A program made the position numbers and the translations under genes. 64,000 nucleotides of DNA from Kibdelosporangium philippinense (GTDB lineage: Bacteria > Actinomycetota > Actinomycetes > Mycobacteriales > Pseudonocardiaceae). Of this stretch, positions 56,316 through 64,000 are shown one piece after another (positions within the stretch are counted from its first letter, which is position 1; each line of letters starts with the position of its first letter). The notes under the pieces are model-generated. The model was not told the origin of the DNA and did no database searches. It saw only the letters and a program-made list of their open reading frames with translations. The stretch spans positions 449,501 through 513,500 of the forward strand of contig NZ_JAJVCN010000005.1 in NCBI RefSeq assembly GCF_021390435.2. Direction: 5' to 3'.

Positions 56316-57185
56316 TCAGCCCTTGACGCTGCCTGCGGTCAGGCCGGCCAGGATGTGACGCTGGAAGAACAGGAACAGCAGCACCATCGGGATGCTGGCC
56401 AGCAAGAGACCGGCGAGCAGGATGTTGAGCGGCATGTCGATCTCCATCCGCTGCAGTGCCACCGACAACGTCTGTTTCGTCGGGTCGGGGAACACCAGCA
56501 GTGGCCAGATGAAGTCCTTCCACGCCGCCACGATGGCAAGGATCGACACAACGGCGAGGATCGGCTTGGAGATCGGCAGCACGATCCGCCAGAGGATGCG
56601 GATCTGGCTCGCCCCGTCGAGCACCGCCGCTTCGAGCAGCTCACCGGGGATCTGGTCGAAGAACCGCTTCAACAGATAGATGTTGAACGCGTTCGCCGCT
56701 GCAGGGAACCAGATCGCGGTCGGCGAGTTGATCAAGTTGACGCCGAAGATCGGCAAATCGGTGATGGTGACGTACGTCGGCACAAGCAACGCCGACGCGG
56801 GCACCATCAGGGTGGCCAGCATCAGGGCCAGGATCTTGTTGCCCAGCACCGGACGCAGCTTCGACAACGCGTACGCGGCCGGAACGTCGACGGCGAGCTG
56901 GATCAGCCATGCGCCAACGGCCACGAGCACGGTGTTGCCGAAGTAGGTGAGCAGGTTCAACCGTTCCCATGACTCGCCCCACACCTCCGGATGCCATTGG
57001 TCGGGCACCATCGTGGGTGGCGTGCGGACAAGCTCGGCCGGGTCCTTCATCGCGCCGGTGATGGCCCAGTACAAGGGAAAGATGAACGCCAGCAGGAACA
57101 ACAGCATGACGATGGTGAAGATCGTCCAGTAGATCGCTTTGCCACGGCCGCTGCGCAGCTGTGTCGGCGAGACCAGGGTACGCAT
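56316..57185 (-). CDS. Sugar ABC transporter permease, MalG type
   Basis: This 289-residue inner-membrane permease has six helices. The EAA loop that contacts the ATPase reads EAAVLDGASQIRILWRIVLPISKP (in parts) near residues 185-208. The start overlaps the end of the malF-type gene by one base, so the two permeases are made together. It imports oligosaccharide in partnership with the lipoprotein encoded upstream. No ATPase gene is in the operon. Confidence 0.93.
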   Translation of the reverse strand: MRTLVSPTQLRSGRGKAIYWTIFTIVMLLFLLAFIFPLYWAITGAMKDPAELVRTPPTMVPDQWHPEVWGESWERLNLLTYFGNTVLVAVGAWLIQLAVDVPAAYALSKLRPVLGNKILALMLATLMVPASALLVPTYVTITDLPIFGVNLINSPTAIWFPAAANAFNIYLLKRFFDQIPGELLEAAVLDGASQIRILWRIVLPISKPILAVVSILAIVAAWKDFIWPLLVFPDPTKQTLSVALQRMEIDMPLNILLAGLLLASIPMVLLFLFFQRHILAGLTAGSVKG

Positions 57186-58141
57186 CAGTCCTCACTCCTC
57201 GTCCTGGTCAGCCGCAGGTAAAACCCCGAGAAGATGGCCAGGGCAATGAGCAGCAACAAGCTCATCGCACTTGCCGAGCCGAAGTCGTTGTACGTGAACG
57301 CATACCGGTACAACAGCAACAGCACAGTGACCGTGGATTCCTCCGGGCCGCCGCCGGTCATCACGTACGGCTCGGTGAACACCTGCATCGTCGCCACGAC
57401 CTGCAGCAGCAACAACACCAGCAGAACGAACTTGGTCTGCGGGATCGTCACGTGCCACAACCGTTTGAACAGCCCGGCACCGTCCAATTCGGCCGATTCG
57501 TAGAGCTCGCCGGGAATCGTCTGCAACGCGGCCAAGTAGATCAACGTGGTCGAGCCCATATTGGCCCATGTGGACACGATGACCAACGAAACCATTGCCG
57601 TACTGGACGAATCCAGCCACGAACTCTCCGGCAGACCGACCGCGCCGAGCGCCGCGTTGGCCAGACCCGGACCCGGGTTGTAGATCCACTTCCAGAGCAT
57701 CGCCACGACCACCGGCGGCAACATCACCGGCAGGTACACCGCGACCCGGAAGAAAGCCTTGGCGTGCCGCAGTTCGTTGAGCAGGACCGCGGTCACGAAC
57801 GGCACCGCGAACCCGAGCACCAACGCGATGACGGTGAACTCCAACGTGTTCAGCCACGCGGTGGCGAACAGCGGGTCGGCGAACAGCCGCTCGAAGTTGT
57901 CGAACCCCACCCACTTGGGCGGATCGACGAAGTTGACCTCCTGGAAGGACAACAGGATCCCGCGCACGATCGGGTACCAGGAGAACAACGCGAAGACCAC
58001 CAGCGCGGCGGCCAGCAACCCGTACGCCGTCAGGTTGTCGTTGACCTTGCGCCGCAGCCTGGAGACGCCAACGGGCGGTGCCTCGGCAGGCCACAAAGGA
58101 CCTACCGAGGCTGGTGCCTCACTTGACTTGAGCGAGGGCAC
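57185..58141 (-). CDS. Sugar ABC transporter permease, MalF type
   Basis: In this 318-residue permease the first helix follows a 35-residue cytoplasmic N-terminus and SWYPIVRGILLSFQEV. The EAA loop reads ESAELDGAGLFKRLWHVTIPQ (in parts) near residues 220-240. It starts at a GTG inside the last 23 bases of the binding-protein gene, so it is coupled to it. It forms the heterodimeric pore with the MalG-type subunit. Confidence 0.93.
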   Translation of the reverse strand: MPSLKSSEAPASVGPLWPAEAPPVGVSRLRRKVNDNLTAYGLLAAALVVFALFSWYPIVRGILLSFQEVNFVDPPKWVGFDNFERLFADPLFATAWLNTLEFTVIALVLGFAVPFVTAVLLNELRHAKAFFRVAVYLPVMLPPVVVAMLWKWIYNPGPGLANAALGAVGLPESSWLDSSSTAMVSLVIVSTWANMGSTTLIYLAALQTIPGELYESAELDGAGLFKRLWHVTIPQTKFVLLVLLLLQVVATMQVFTEPYVMTGGGPEESTVTVLLLLYRYAFTYNDFGSASAMSLLLLIALAIFSGFYLRLTRTRSED

Positions 58142-59477
58142 TGTTGACTTTGGCTTCCGCGTCGGACAGCAGCTGGTCGATGTTGGCGTCCTTGTTGGTC
58201 AGCACACCCTGCATCACGTTGTCCAGCACGGCGTAGACCTGCTGGGCGTTCGGCGGCTCCAGGTTGCCCTTGAGCGTGGTGTTGCCCGCCAGATAGGACG
58301 CGAAGTTCTTCTCGGGCACGTTGGCGTACTTGGTCTTCAGTTCGGCCTGCTTGGCCCTGGTGTCACCGGTGTAGATGTCCGGCGTCGGGATGGCGGGCAG
58401 GCCGATCGGCTGCTGCTCGGCCACGTACTGGTTGATCCGCTGCTCGATCCGGTTGGGGTCGAGGTACTTCCAGTCGATCCACTTCAGACCGGCCTTGATC
58501 TTCTCCGGCGTGGCCTTCGGGTTGATCATGTAGCCCTCGCCGCCGAGCAGCGTGCCAGTGCCGGGCAGCGCGCCGATCCCGTAATCCTCGTAGCGGCCCT
58601 TGAACTCCTTGACCACCACCGGGATGTTGTCCGGCGCGGCCAGGTACATCCCCAGCTGACCAGCGCCCATCAGCCGCTGGGCGTCGGTGACCTCGAGCAG
58701 TTGCTTGTCGCCCATGGTGTTGTCGGTCCAGCGCATGTCCTTCAACAGCTGCAAGGCCTGCTTGACCTTGGCGTTGTTGAAGTCGGCTGTCCACTTCTCG
58801 CCGTCCTGCCGCGCGATCTGGCTGCCCATGGCGTACGCCCAGGTCACCAGGTGCCAGCCGCCCTGGTTGTTCTTGGAAAGGTCGGCGAAGCCGATGGTTC
58901 CGTTGCCAAGCGCGGAGATCTTCTTCGCCGCGTCGCGGACCTGGTCCCACGAAGTCGGCGGCTTGTCCGGGTCGAGTCCCGCCTTGGTGAACAGCGTTCG
59001 GTTGTACAGCAGGCCCATCGAGTAGTTGGCGGTCGGCAGGCCGTAGATCTTGCCGCCTTTGTCCTTGAAGATGTCCAGCAGCGCGGGTTGCAGCTGCTTG
59101 ACCACCGGCATGTCCTTGATGTGCTCGGTGATGTCCGCGGCCTGCCTGCGGGCGATGATGTTGGCAGGGTCGGTGAAGTAGACGTAGTAGACGTCCTCGA
59201 GCTGGCCACCGGCCAGCTTGGCCGAGAAGGTCTTGGGGTCCATGAACCCCTCGTGCGGCACGATGTCGATGTCCGGGTTGAGCTTCTCGAACTCCGCCAC
59301 GTCCGCGTCGAAGATCTTGCGTTCGATCGCCTGGCTGCTCGGCGGTTGCCCGGTGACGGTGATGGCGACCTTGCCACCGGGTGCCGGCTGATTCGATGAC
59401 TCGCTCCCGCAGGCCGACAGGCCTAATGCCGTGACGGCGACTAAGAGTGTCGCCCTGCGGGTGAGGGTTCTCTGCAT
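58119..59477 (-). CDS. Sugar ABC transporter solute-binding lipoprotein
   Basis: This 452-residue family-1-type extracellular binding protein has a lipoprotein signal MQRTLTRRATLLVAVTALGL ending in the lipobox LSAC (Cys near residue 23). Typical cluster segments are IFDADVAEFEKLNPDIDIVP, YGLPTANYSMGLLYNRTLF and GGEGYMINPKATPEKIKAGL. It captures an oligosaccharide and delivers it to the permeases encoded downstream. It is the first gene of the importer operon; a dyad resembling a LacI-type operator lies 74-100 bases upstream. Confidence 0.93.
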   Translation of the reverse strand: MQRTLTRRATLLVAVTALGLSACGSESSNQPAPGGKVAITVTGQPPSSQAIERKIFDADVAEFEKLNPDIDIVPHEGFMDPKTFSAKLAGGQLEDVYYVYFTDPANIIARRQAADITEHIKDMPVVKQLQPALLDIFKDKGGKIYGLPTANYSMGLLYNRTLFTKAGLDPDKPPTSWDQVRDAAKKISALGNGTIGFADLSKNNQGGWHLVTWAYAMGSQIARQDGEKWTADFNNAKVKQALQLLKDMRWTDNTMGDKQLLEVTDAQRLMGAGQLGMYLAAPDNIPVVVKEFKGRYEDYGIGALPGTGTLLGGEGYMINPKATPEKIKAGLKWIDWKYLDPNRIEQRINQYVAEQQPIGLPAIPTPDIYTGDTRAKQAELKTKYANVPEKNFASYLAGNTTLKGNLEPPNAQQVYAVLDNVMQGVLTNKDANIDQLLSDAEAKVNSALAQVK

Positions 59478-59550
59478 GGCAAGCGCCCCATCTCAGCTAT
59501 CCAACGACGCTGTGTGATGGCGCTCACCATAAGAGACTCGAACGAGGGAA

Positions 59551-59577
59551 CGCAATATCTCGATGAGATTTCGCAAG
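59551..59577. promoter_or_regulatory. LacI-type operator candidate upstream of the importer operon
   Basis: The core ATCTC-GAT-GAGAT (59557-59569) is a perfect dyad around GAT, and outer bases CGCAATATCTC and GAGATTTCGCA extend it imperfectly. It lies between lacI (stop 59589) and the binding-protein gene (start 59477). Confidence 0.6.
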
Positions 59578-59588
59578 TAACGAACAGC

Positions 59589-60596
59589 TTACCGAGTGCT
59601 TGGCGCAGTCGACCCTCGTACCACCAGTTCCGGCTCGAACAGCAGCTCCTCATCGGTCACCGAAGCCCCGTTGATCTGCATTGTCAGCAGGTCGACGGCG
59701 GCGCGGCCCATGGCTTCGATCGGCTGGCGAATAGTCGTCAGCGGCGGGTCGACGCAGTTCATGAACGCGGAATCGTCGTACCCGATGACTGAAACATCTT
59801 GCGGAACCGACAGGCCCTGGCGGCGCACCGCGCGGATGGCGCCGAGCGCCTGCGGGTCGCTGGCGCAGACAATGCCGGTGATCCCACGTCTGACCAGGCG
59901 AGAGGCCGCGGCCTGGCCGCCTTCGAGCGAGTACATCGCGTGCTCGAACCAGTCGTGCTCGACCTCGAGGTGCGCGGCTTTGGCCGCGGCCTCGAACGCC
60001 TCCTGCTTACGCCGGGAAGGTACGTGGTCGTCGGGCCCGAGAACCATGCCGACCTTCGTGTGGCCAAGCGACACCAGGTGCGTCAGCGCCTGCTCGGCCG
60101 CGACCGCGTCATCGCACGAAACCCGGGGAAAGCCCAGGTGGTCGATGGCGGCGTTGATCAGCACGGTCGGCAGGTTGCGCTCGGTCAGCCTGGCGTAATG
60201 CTCGTGCGAGGCGTCCGCTTGCGCGTAGTTGCCGCCCGCGAACACCACGCCGGAGACGTGCTGCTGCAACAGCAACTCTATGTAGTCGGCCTCGGTGACA
60301 CCGCCGGCGGTACGGGTGCACAGCACGGGCGTGAAACCCTGCTGTGCCAGCCCGTTCCCGATGATCTCGCCGAACGCGGGGAAGATCGGGTTCTGCAGCT
60401 CAGGCAGTACTAGCCCGACCAGTCGAGCGCGTTCACCCCGAAGCTGGGTCGGCCGCTCGTAACCCAGTACATCCAGTGCCGTCAGCACCGCGGTACGGGT
60501 ACTCTCCGAAACACCCGGCTTCCCGTTGAGCACCCGGCTCACGGTCGCCTCACTCACCCCGACCTTGCGGGCGACCTCGGCAAGTCTTCGCGTCAT
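59589..60596 (-). CDS. LacI family transcriptional regulator
   Basis: This 335-residue repressor has the N-terminal helix-turn-helix and hinge of LacI proteins, RLAEVARKVGVSEATVSRVL then NGKPGVSESTRTAVLTALDVLGY, and a periplasmic-binding-fold effector domain (about 65-330) with VVFAGGNYAQ, GHTKVGMVLGPDDHVPSRRK and SVIGYDDSAFMNCVDPPLTT. The ATG at 60596 gives the classic start; the frame upstream to 60761 is antisense to the HEAT gene end. It is transcribed in the same direction as, and just upstream of, the sugar-import operon, which it probably represses in the absence of the sugar. Confidence 0.94.
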   Translation of the reverse strand: MTRRLAEVARKVGVSEATVSRVLNGKPGVSESTRTAVLTALDVLGYERPTQLRGERARLVGLVLPELQNPIFPAFGEIIGNGLAQQGFTPVLCTRTAGGVTEADYIELLLQQHVSGVVFAGGNYAQADASHEHYARLTERNLPTVLINAAIDHLGFPRVSCDDAVAAEQALTHLVSLGHTKVGMVLGPDDHVPSRRKQEAFEAAAKAAHLEVEHDWFEHAMYSLEGGQAAASRLVRRGITGIVCASDPQALGAIRAVRRQGLSVPQDVSVIGYDDSAFMNCVDPPLTTIRQPIEAMGRAAVDLLTMQINGASVTDEELLFEPELVVRGSTAPSTR

Positions 60597-60618
60597 GCCC
60601 GCAACTATAAGACAAGCC

Positions 60619-60645
60619 TTGCAGCCTGCTTGCGGCCATTTGCAG
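60619..60645. promoter_or_regulatory. Helically phased half-site repeats upstream of lacI
   Basis: TTGCAG (60619-60624), TTGCGG (60630-60635) and TTGCAG (60640-60645) recur in the same orientation at 11- and 10-base steps, one face of the helix. They lie 23-49 bases before the lacI start. CTGCAA half-sites are known in actinobacterial MalR/AglR-type LacI operators; autoregulation is inferred. Confidence 0.5.
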
Positions 60646-61656
60646 TCAGCCGCGTGAACTCGCCACCGCGCGTAGCTGTTCGCGGGTATCCGGAAGACCG
60701 GCTTTCCGCAGCCAGACAACCTGATTCGCGGTCTGATCCCAGTTGCCGTCGTGCTCGGCAATCGCCGACACGAACGCGCGCTGAGCGGGCGTCAATTCGC
60801 CGTCGAACGGCGTCGGGAAGGCCTTCGCCAGTAGTGGGCCCCAGTCGCTGTCGACCGTGTAGCCGCTGCCGAGCGGGACGACAGCCAGTGCGGCGGGCAG
60901 CAGTTCCTCGAAGCTGTTGGTCCGCTCGATCGCGGCGCTGATCAGCGTGAACCGGAACCACCCGTCGAACTGTGGCAACGGCTCGGGGAACCAGCCGTCC
61001 GCGGTCGCCGGGTCCTGCAAGGCCGCCAGGATCAGGCGCGTGGCCTCTGTGCGGTCTGAGCAGCTGGGCTGCAACGCGGCACATACGGCCACGGCTGGAT
61101 CGGCGTCGTGCAGCAGACCGGCGGTGTCCGCGCCGGTCGAACCGAGGCCGAACACAGCCGCCGCGCGTTCCCGGCGATCGGCGTTGCTGGCGAGGATGCG
61201 CTCGTACAGCCGGGCATCGGCCAGGTGGGGCAACGTGGCGACGACGCCGAGCGCGGCTTCCCGGATGGTGAGGTTGGCGTCGTCCACGTAGGGCAGCGCG
61301 GCCGCGTAGATCTCCGGCAGGACCGCTCGGCACTCGTCCAGCGTCGGGTGTTCGTCGTCGTGGAAGATCACCTGCTCGGCGAAGCCGATGAGCCATTCGA
61401 GCAGCGTGGCCCGCATCGGGGTTTTGTCCGGCAGGATCGCCGCGATGTACCGCGCGGCTGGCGCGGTCGCGCTGTAGATCGATCCCTGGTGCAGCAGCGA
61501 CCTGTCGATCTCGTGCAGCGCGGCCTTCTGCTTCTGCGGGTCGGCGTCCAGCAGTTGGGCCAGTAGACCGGGTGTGTCAGTAGCCGGTCCATACGCGTGC
61601 TCGAGACTCGGCCAGTTGGGCTCTTCGAGCAATTGGTCGGGTTTCACGCGCGTCAT
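60646..61656 (-). CDS. HEAT-repeat-like helical protein
   Basis: The 336-residue protein is made of repeated antiparallel helix pairs, for example DANLTIREAALGVVATLPHL and ADRRERAAAVFGLGSTGADT, with DPAVAVCAALQPSC, typical of HEAT/armadillo-like repeats that bind proteins. No catalytic motif is visible. The start at 61656 (MTRVKPDQL) is preferred; a GTG at 61671 or one at 61632 are alternatives. It ends one base from the lacI half-site cluster. Its partner is unknown. Confidence 0.8.
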   Translation of the reverse strand: MTRVKPDQLLEEPNWPSLEHAYGPATDTPGLLAQLLDADPQKQKAALHEIDRSLLHQGSIYSATAPAARYIAAILPDKTPMRATLLEWLIGFAEQVIFHDDEHPTLDECRAVLPEIYAAALPYVDDANLTIREAALGVVATLPHLADARLYERILASNADRRERAAAVFGLGSTGADTAGLLHDADPAVAVCAALQPSCSDRTEATRLILAALQDPATADGWFPEPLPQFDGWFRFTLISAAIERTNSFEELLPAALAVVPLGSGYTVDSDWGPLLAKAFPTPFDGELTPAQRAFVSAIAEHDGNWDQTANQVVWLRKAGLPDTREQLRAVASSRG

Positions 61657-61698
61657 CCAACCGTGTGTCACCCGATCGTGTCGTGACGGAGTCGGGAC

Positions 61699-63309
61699 TT
61701 GACCGTTGTGCCTGGTGTGCGGGTTGGTGCGGCGCTGCTGTCGGTGATCGTCATGCTCGGCGCGCAGCCGCCGAACGAAGCAGGCGTGGCGCCGGGTGCC
61801 GTCGCGCCCGACTCACGGCCGGGCGAGGCGTTCGCTGACCCTGTCGTCGCACAGCTGCAACGGACCGCAACCGACGTACAACGTGAGCTCGGCGTGCTCG
61901 CCAACGACATCCATATCGCTGAGCAGGCCGTACGCGACTCCGCAAGCGCGTTGGACCAGGCGCGTGCCGCGCGCGAAGCGGCTGACGCGGCCGTGCGCGC
62001 ACGTCAGGCGGACATGGATCGGTACGCCTCGGCCATCCTGAGCTCGTTCGGCCGCCCCAACCAGTTCCAGGTGCTGCTGCTGGCTCGCTCCCCGGACGAC
62101 TTCCTGGACGGCTCCAGCCTGATGGCACGCGTGCAGGAAGCTGAAGCCGAGGATCTCGCTGGCGCGATCAACCGTCACCAAGCGGCCGTACGCGCCGAGG
62201 AGACCGCGTCGCACGCCGCGAAGGCCGCTGCGGACCGTAAGGCGGACTTGGACCGTCGAAACGGTGACGCCACCAACCGTGCGGCCGCCATCACGGGAGA
62301 GTTCCGCAGCAAACTGGCGCAGACCAACTCGTCGGTCGTGGCTATGCAGCAGGCCCAGCGCACGCGCAACGACCAAACCGCCGCGAACTGGCGTGCGTAC
62401 CTCGACAAACTCGCTGCTTCGGGCATTCGGCCCGGGGCGACGTCCACCGAAGCCACCTTGCAGTCGGGCGAGCGCTTGCTCGTGCTGCCGGAGGCGACCA
62501 TCCGCGCGGTGACGACCACTGTCGGGGCGCTAGGCAAGCCGTACGTGCCACAAGGCGACGGTCCGGACGCTTATTCGTGCGACGGACTCACGCGGGCCGC
62601 GTACGGCCTGAAGGGCTCGGCGGCCGAGCAGATGGCTGTGCTGCAGCCCGTCACCGACCCTCAACCTGGTGATCTCGTGTTCATCGGTCCGGCCCGTTAC
62701 GGCGTACAGCACGTCGGCATCGCGCTGGACCCGCGCACGATGATCAGCGCGGACGCACGGCTCGTGGGCGTCGTGGTCACCGACATTCCTGCGGACGTTC
62801 TTGGATACGCACGGCCTTCGTTGACCGCGCGGCCCGCGCAACCGGTGCCGCAACGTACGGATTCTGGCTTGGTATGGCGGTGCGGGGGAGTGGATCTGCC
62901 CTCGGGTGGGTGGAGCGGCTACCCCAACGGGCTCATCCCGACATCCGCGCTTTGTCCTATAGGTATAGGTGAGCACCGGTTGCGCTGCGATGCCGCGTTC
63001 TCGTTCCAGGGGTTGGCGGCCGCGTTCAGTTCCGCGTTCGGGCGGGCCATCTGCATGACCGACTCGTATCGCACCTTCGAGGAACAGGTCCGGTTGTACG
63101 GCGTCAAGCCCGCCTTGGCCGCCGTGCCGGGGACGAGCAACCACGGCTGGGGCCTCGCGGTGGACCTGTGCGGCGGCGCGCAGTCGTTCGGGACGGCTGA
63201 GTACGCCTGGATGCGTGCCAACGCGGGCCGGTTCGGTTGGCAAAACCCGTCATGGGCCTTGCCGGGACGAGGCCGCGAAGAACCATGGCACTGGGAGTAC
63301 GGGGTTTGA
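61699..63309 (+). CDS. Secreted bifunctional peptidoglycan hydrolase: coiled-coil, NlpC/P60 endopeptidase and M15 (VanY-type) D,D-carboxypeptidase
   Basis: In this 536-residue protein a hydrophobic signal (VRVGAALLSVIVMLG) is followed by a long coiled-coil region (about 45-215), as in RipA/RipC-type proteins. The NlpC/P60 domain (about 270-375) has its nucleophile in DAYSCDGLTRAAYG and His in QHVGIALD. The C-terminal M15 domain (about 395-536) has SYRTFEEQVRLYG, the zinc motif SNHGWGLAVDL and the final EEPWHWEYG. The combination would cut both stem-peptide bonds and the terminal D-Ala. The start may be TTG 61699 or GTG 61708. The M. tuberculosis neighbour (Rv2190c, RipC) lacks the M15 part (from memory). 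Confidence 0.88.
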   Translation: MTVVPGVRVGAALLSVIVMLGAQPPNEAGVAPGAVAPDSRPGEAFADPVVAQLQRTATDVQRELGVLANDIHIAEQAVRDSASALDQARAAREAADAAVRARQADMDRYASAILSSFGRPNQFQVLLLARSPDDFLDGSSLMARVQEAEAEDLAGAINRHQAAVRAEETASHAAKAAADRKADLDRRNGDATNRAAAITGEFRSKLAQTNSSVVAMQQAQRTRNDQTAANWRAYLDKLAASGIRPGATSTEATLQSGERLLVLPEATIRAVTTTVGALGKPYVPQGDGPDAYSCDGLTRAAYGLKGSAAEQMAVLQPVTDPQPGDLVFIGPARYGVQHVGIALDPRTMISADARLVGVVVTDIPADVLGYARPSLTARPAQPVPQRTDSGLVWRCGGVDLPSGGWSGYPNGLIPTSALCPIGIGEHRLRCDAAFSFQGLAAAFSSAFGRAICMTDSYRTFEEQVRLYGVKPALAAVPGTSNHGWGLAVDLCGGAQSFGTAEYAWMRANAGRFGWQNPSWALPGRGREEPWHWEYGV

Positions 63310-63582
63310 CGGGTTTTGAGCCCAGAATTGGCCTCTCTGTCGCGCGGTCCGGCTTGGTCGCGCTGGTCGTTTACGCAACGCAACACGCCCGACGCCGCCC
63401 CGAGTAGGGCGATGACCAGCCACTATGCGGTGTTGGCTGCGTGGGGCGGGGTGGAAATGGCCGGCTTTGGCGACCAAGCCCGTCCGAGCGAAGCGAGGAC
63501 AATCAAACACTGTCAGACCTGACCGCTAGGGTGGCCTCAATCGATCGAACATACGATCGAACGACTGGCTTGGGAGCTGAAC
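63310..63582. other. Intergenic region with distant inverted repeat
   Basis: No gene is seen. GGCTTGGTCGC (63351-63361) and GCGACCAAGCC (63470-63480) are exact inverted repeats 108 bases apart. CGATCGAAC occurs twice (63542-63550, 63554-63562) just before the next gene, in its probable promoter. Confidence 0.4.
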
Positions 63583-63783
63583 ATGCTCGTCGACTGCGAC
63601 AGCTGTGAAGTGCGGGGAAAGGCTTGCCAGGAGTGTGTCGTCAGCGTCCTGCTCGGTCCGCCGAGCATGGTCAGCCTCGACTCGTCCGAACAACAGGCCA
63701 TCGACGTACTCGCCAGTGCCGGAATGGTTCCCAAGCTGCGGTTGATACCCATTACTCCGGTGAACACACCCGAGGTCGCCTGA
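63583..63783 (+). CDS. Small conserved Cys-rich actinobacterial protein, 66 aa
   Basis: The N-terminus carries four cysteines in CDSCEVRGKACQEC, a spacing that could bind zinc or an Fe-S cluster, followed by VVSVLLGPP and a helix with DSSEQQAIDVLASAGMVPKL. Proteins of this pattern occur next to NlpC/P60 genes in many actinobacteria (from memory). Function is unknown. The ATG at 63583 follows GGGAG. Confidence 0.82.
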   Translation: MLVDCDSCEVRGKACQECVVSVLLGPPSMVSLDSSEQQAIDVLASAGMVPKLRLIPITPVNTPEVA

Positions 63784-64000
63784 TCAGGCGGTGAGCGGTA
63801 TCGATTGGGCGACGAGCGGCAACAGACCGTGCTGACCTGCCTGTTGTTGTGATCACACCGTGCTGTCGGCGCTGCTCCATTGGGGTTTCGGGGGCCGTTA
63901 GCGAAGTTTTTGCGTTGACTGGCTGGACGGGTGCCGTCTTCCTTCGTAACCTGTCCGAGACCTCGCGGCCCCCGGTCGCCCAACAAGGGTGATGACGCGA
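63784..64000. other. Non-coding region with a long stem; window end
   Basis: No open frame looks coding. GGGGGCCG (63891-63898) can pair with CGGCCCCC (63967-63974) around about 70 bases, and shorter dyads lie within. It may be an RNA leader of a gene beyond the window, but no known riboswitch was recognised. Confidence 0.35.

Noticed and set aside
63784-64000. c-di-AMP (ydaO) riboswitch
   Set aside because: The neighbourhood fits, but I could not match the conserved core motifs by eye; reported only as a structured region.

Overview
The window is GC-rich actinobacterial chromosome. The best fit is a Pseudonocardiaceae-type genus of the Kibdelosporangium/Amycolatopsis/Lentzea kind. The reasons are dense GTG/ATG-coupled operons, F420-type and actinobacterial bc1-aa3 genes, dprE1 (cell-wall arabinan) without any mycolate genes, and GTGAG-type intergenic palindromes. 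No rRNA, tRNA, CRISPR array, phage or transposase gene was seen. The order of core genes closely follows the Mycobacterium tuberculosis stretch from about Rv2190c to Rv2218 (from memory, not computed).

Layout. 0-5.9 kb: tail of a secreted protein, an SDR, a TetR/F420-oxidoreductase pair with an operator cluster, then a coupled epimerase-PAP2-lipB operon. 6.1-9.8 kb: lpdA and the two-lipoyl-domain E2 gene sucB. 9.9-13.5 kb: a secreted LVIVD protein, then a decaying hydantoin/cytosine locus in which hyuA, codB and a PucR regulator are all truncated and partly fused. 13.5-28 kb: pepA, permease, gcvT, ilvE, cobU-cobT-cobS, MFS, aldo/keto reductase, glycerate kinase and an A-type Fe-S carrier. 28-33 kb: adoK-like kinase with a short XdhC protein, and a coupled asnB-dprE1 pair. 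33-44.4 kb: aerobic respiratory chain, with ctaC-ctaF, trpD and a receiver protein on the opposite strand, then ctaE-qcrC-qcrA-qcrB and two further complete qcrB genes. 44.4-49.8 kb: Lrp-type domain, cupin, GlxA-type regulator, DEDDh/GIY-YIG protein and NYN-domain protein. 49.8-61 kb: an accessory carbohydrate island with a 22-bp tandem repeat array, a GH95-like hydrolase, a broken polysaccharide-lyase/GH27 pair, a GH13 glucosidase, a sugar ABC importer without its own ATPase, and a LacI regulator. 61-64 kb: a NlpC/P60-D,D-carboxypeptidase fusion and a small conserved protein.

The most interesting system is the tandem triplication of the cytochrome b gene qcrB. Copy 1 sits in the normal ctaE-qcrCAB operon. 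Copies 2 and 3 each have their own promoter region, with a palindrome of the form GGGAC-N4-GTCCC placed about 24 bases upstream of a CAGAAT -10-like hexamer. That is the spacing and symmetry of a DosR/DevR (hypoxia, NO, CO) box, so the extra copies may be low-oxygen or NO-induced versions of the bc1 quinol-oxidising subunit that plug into the same QcrA/QcrC/aa3 supercomplex.

A second theme is recent gene decay by deletion: hyuA/pucR, hyuA/codB, polysaccharide lyase/GH27, and a DUF1989 remnant. A third is a set of intergenic repeat families: five copies of a GTGAGTGGTTAT palindrome, and a 22-bp repeat that occurs as a 66-bp higher-order tandem array at 49.9 kb and as an inverted array at 3.5 kb.
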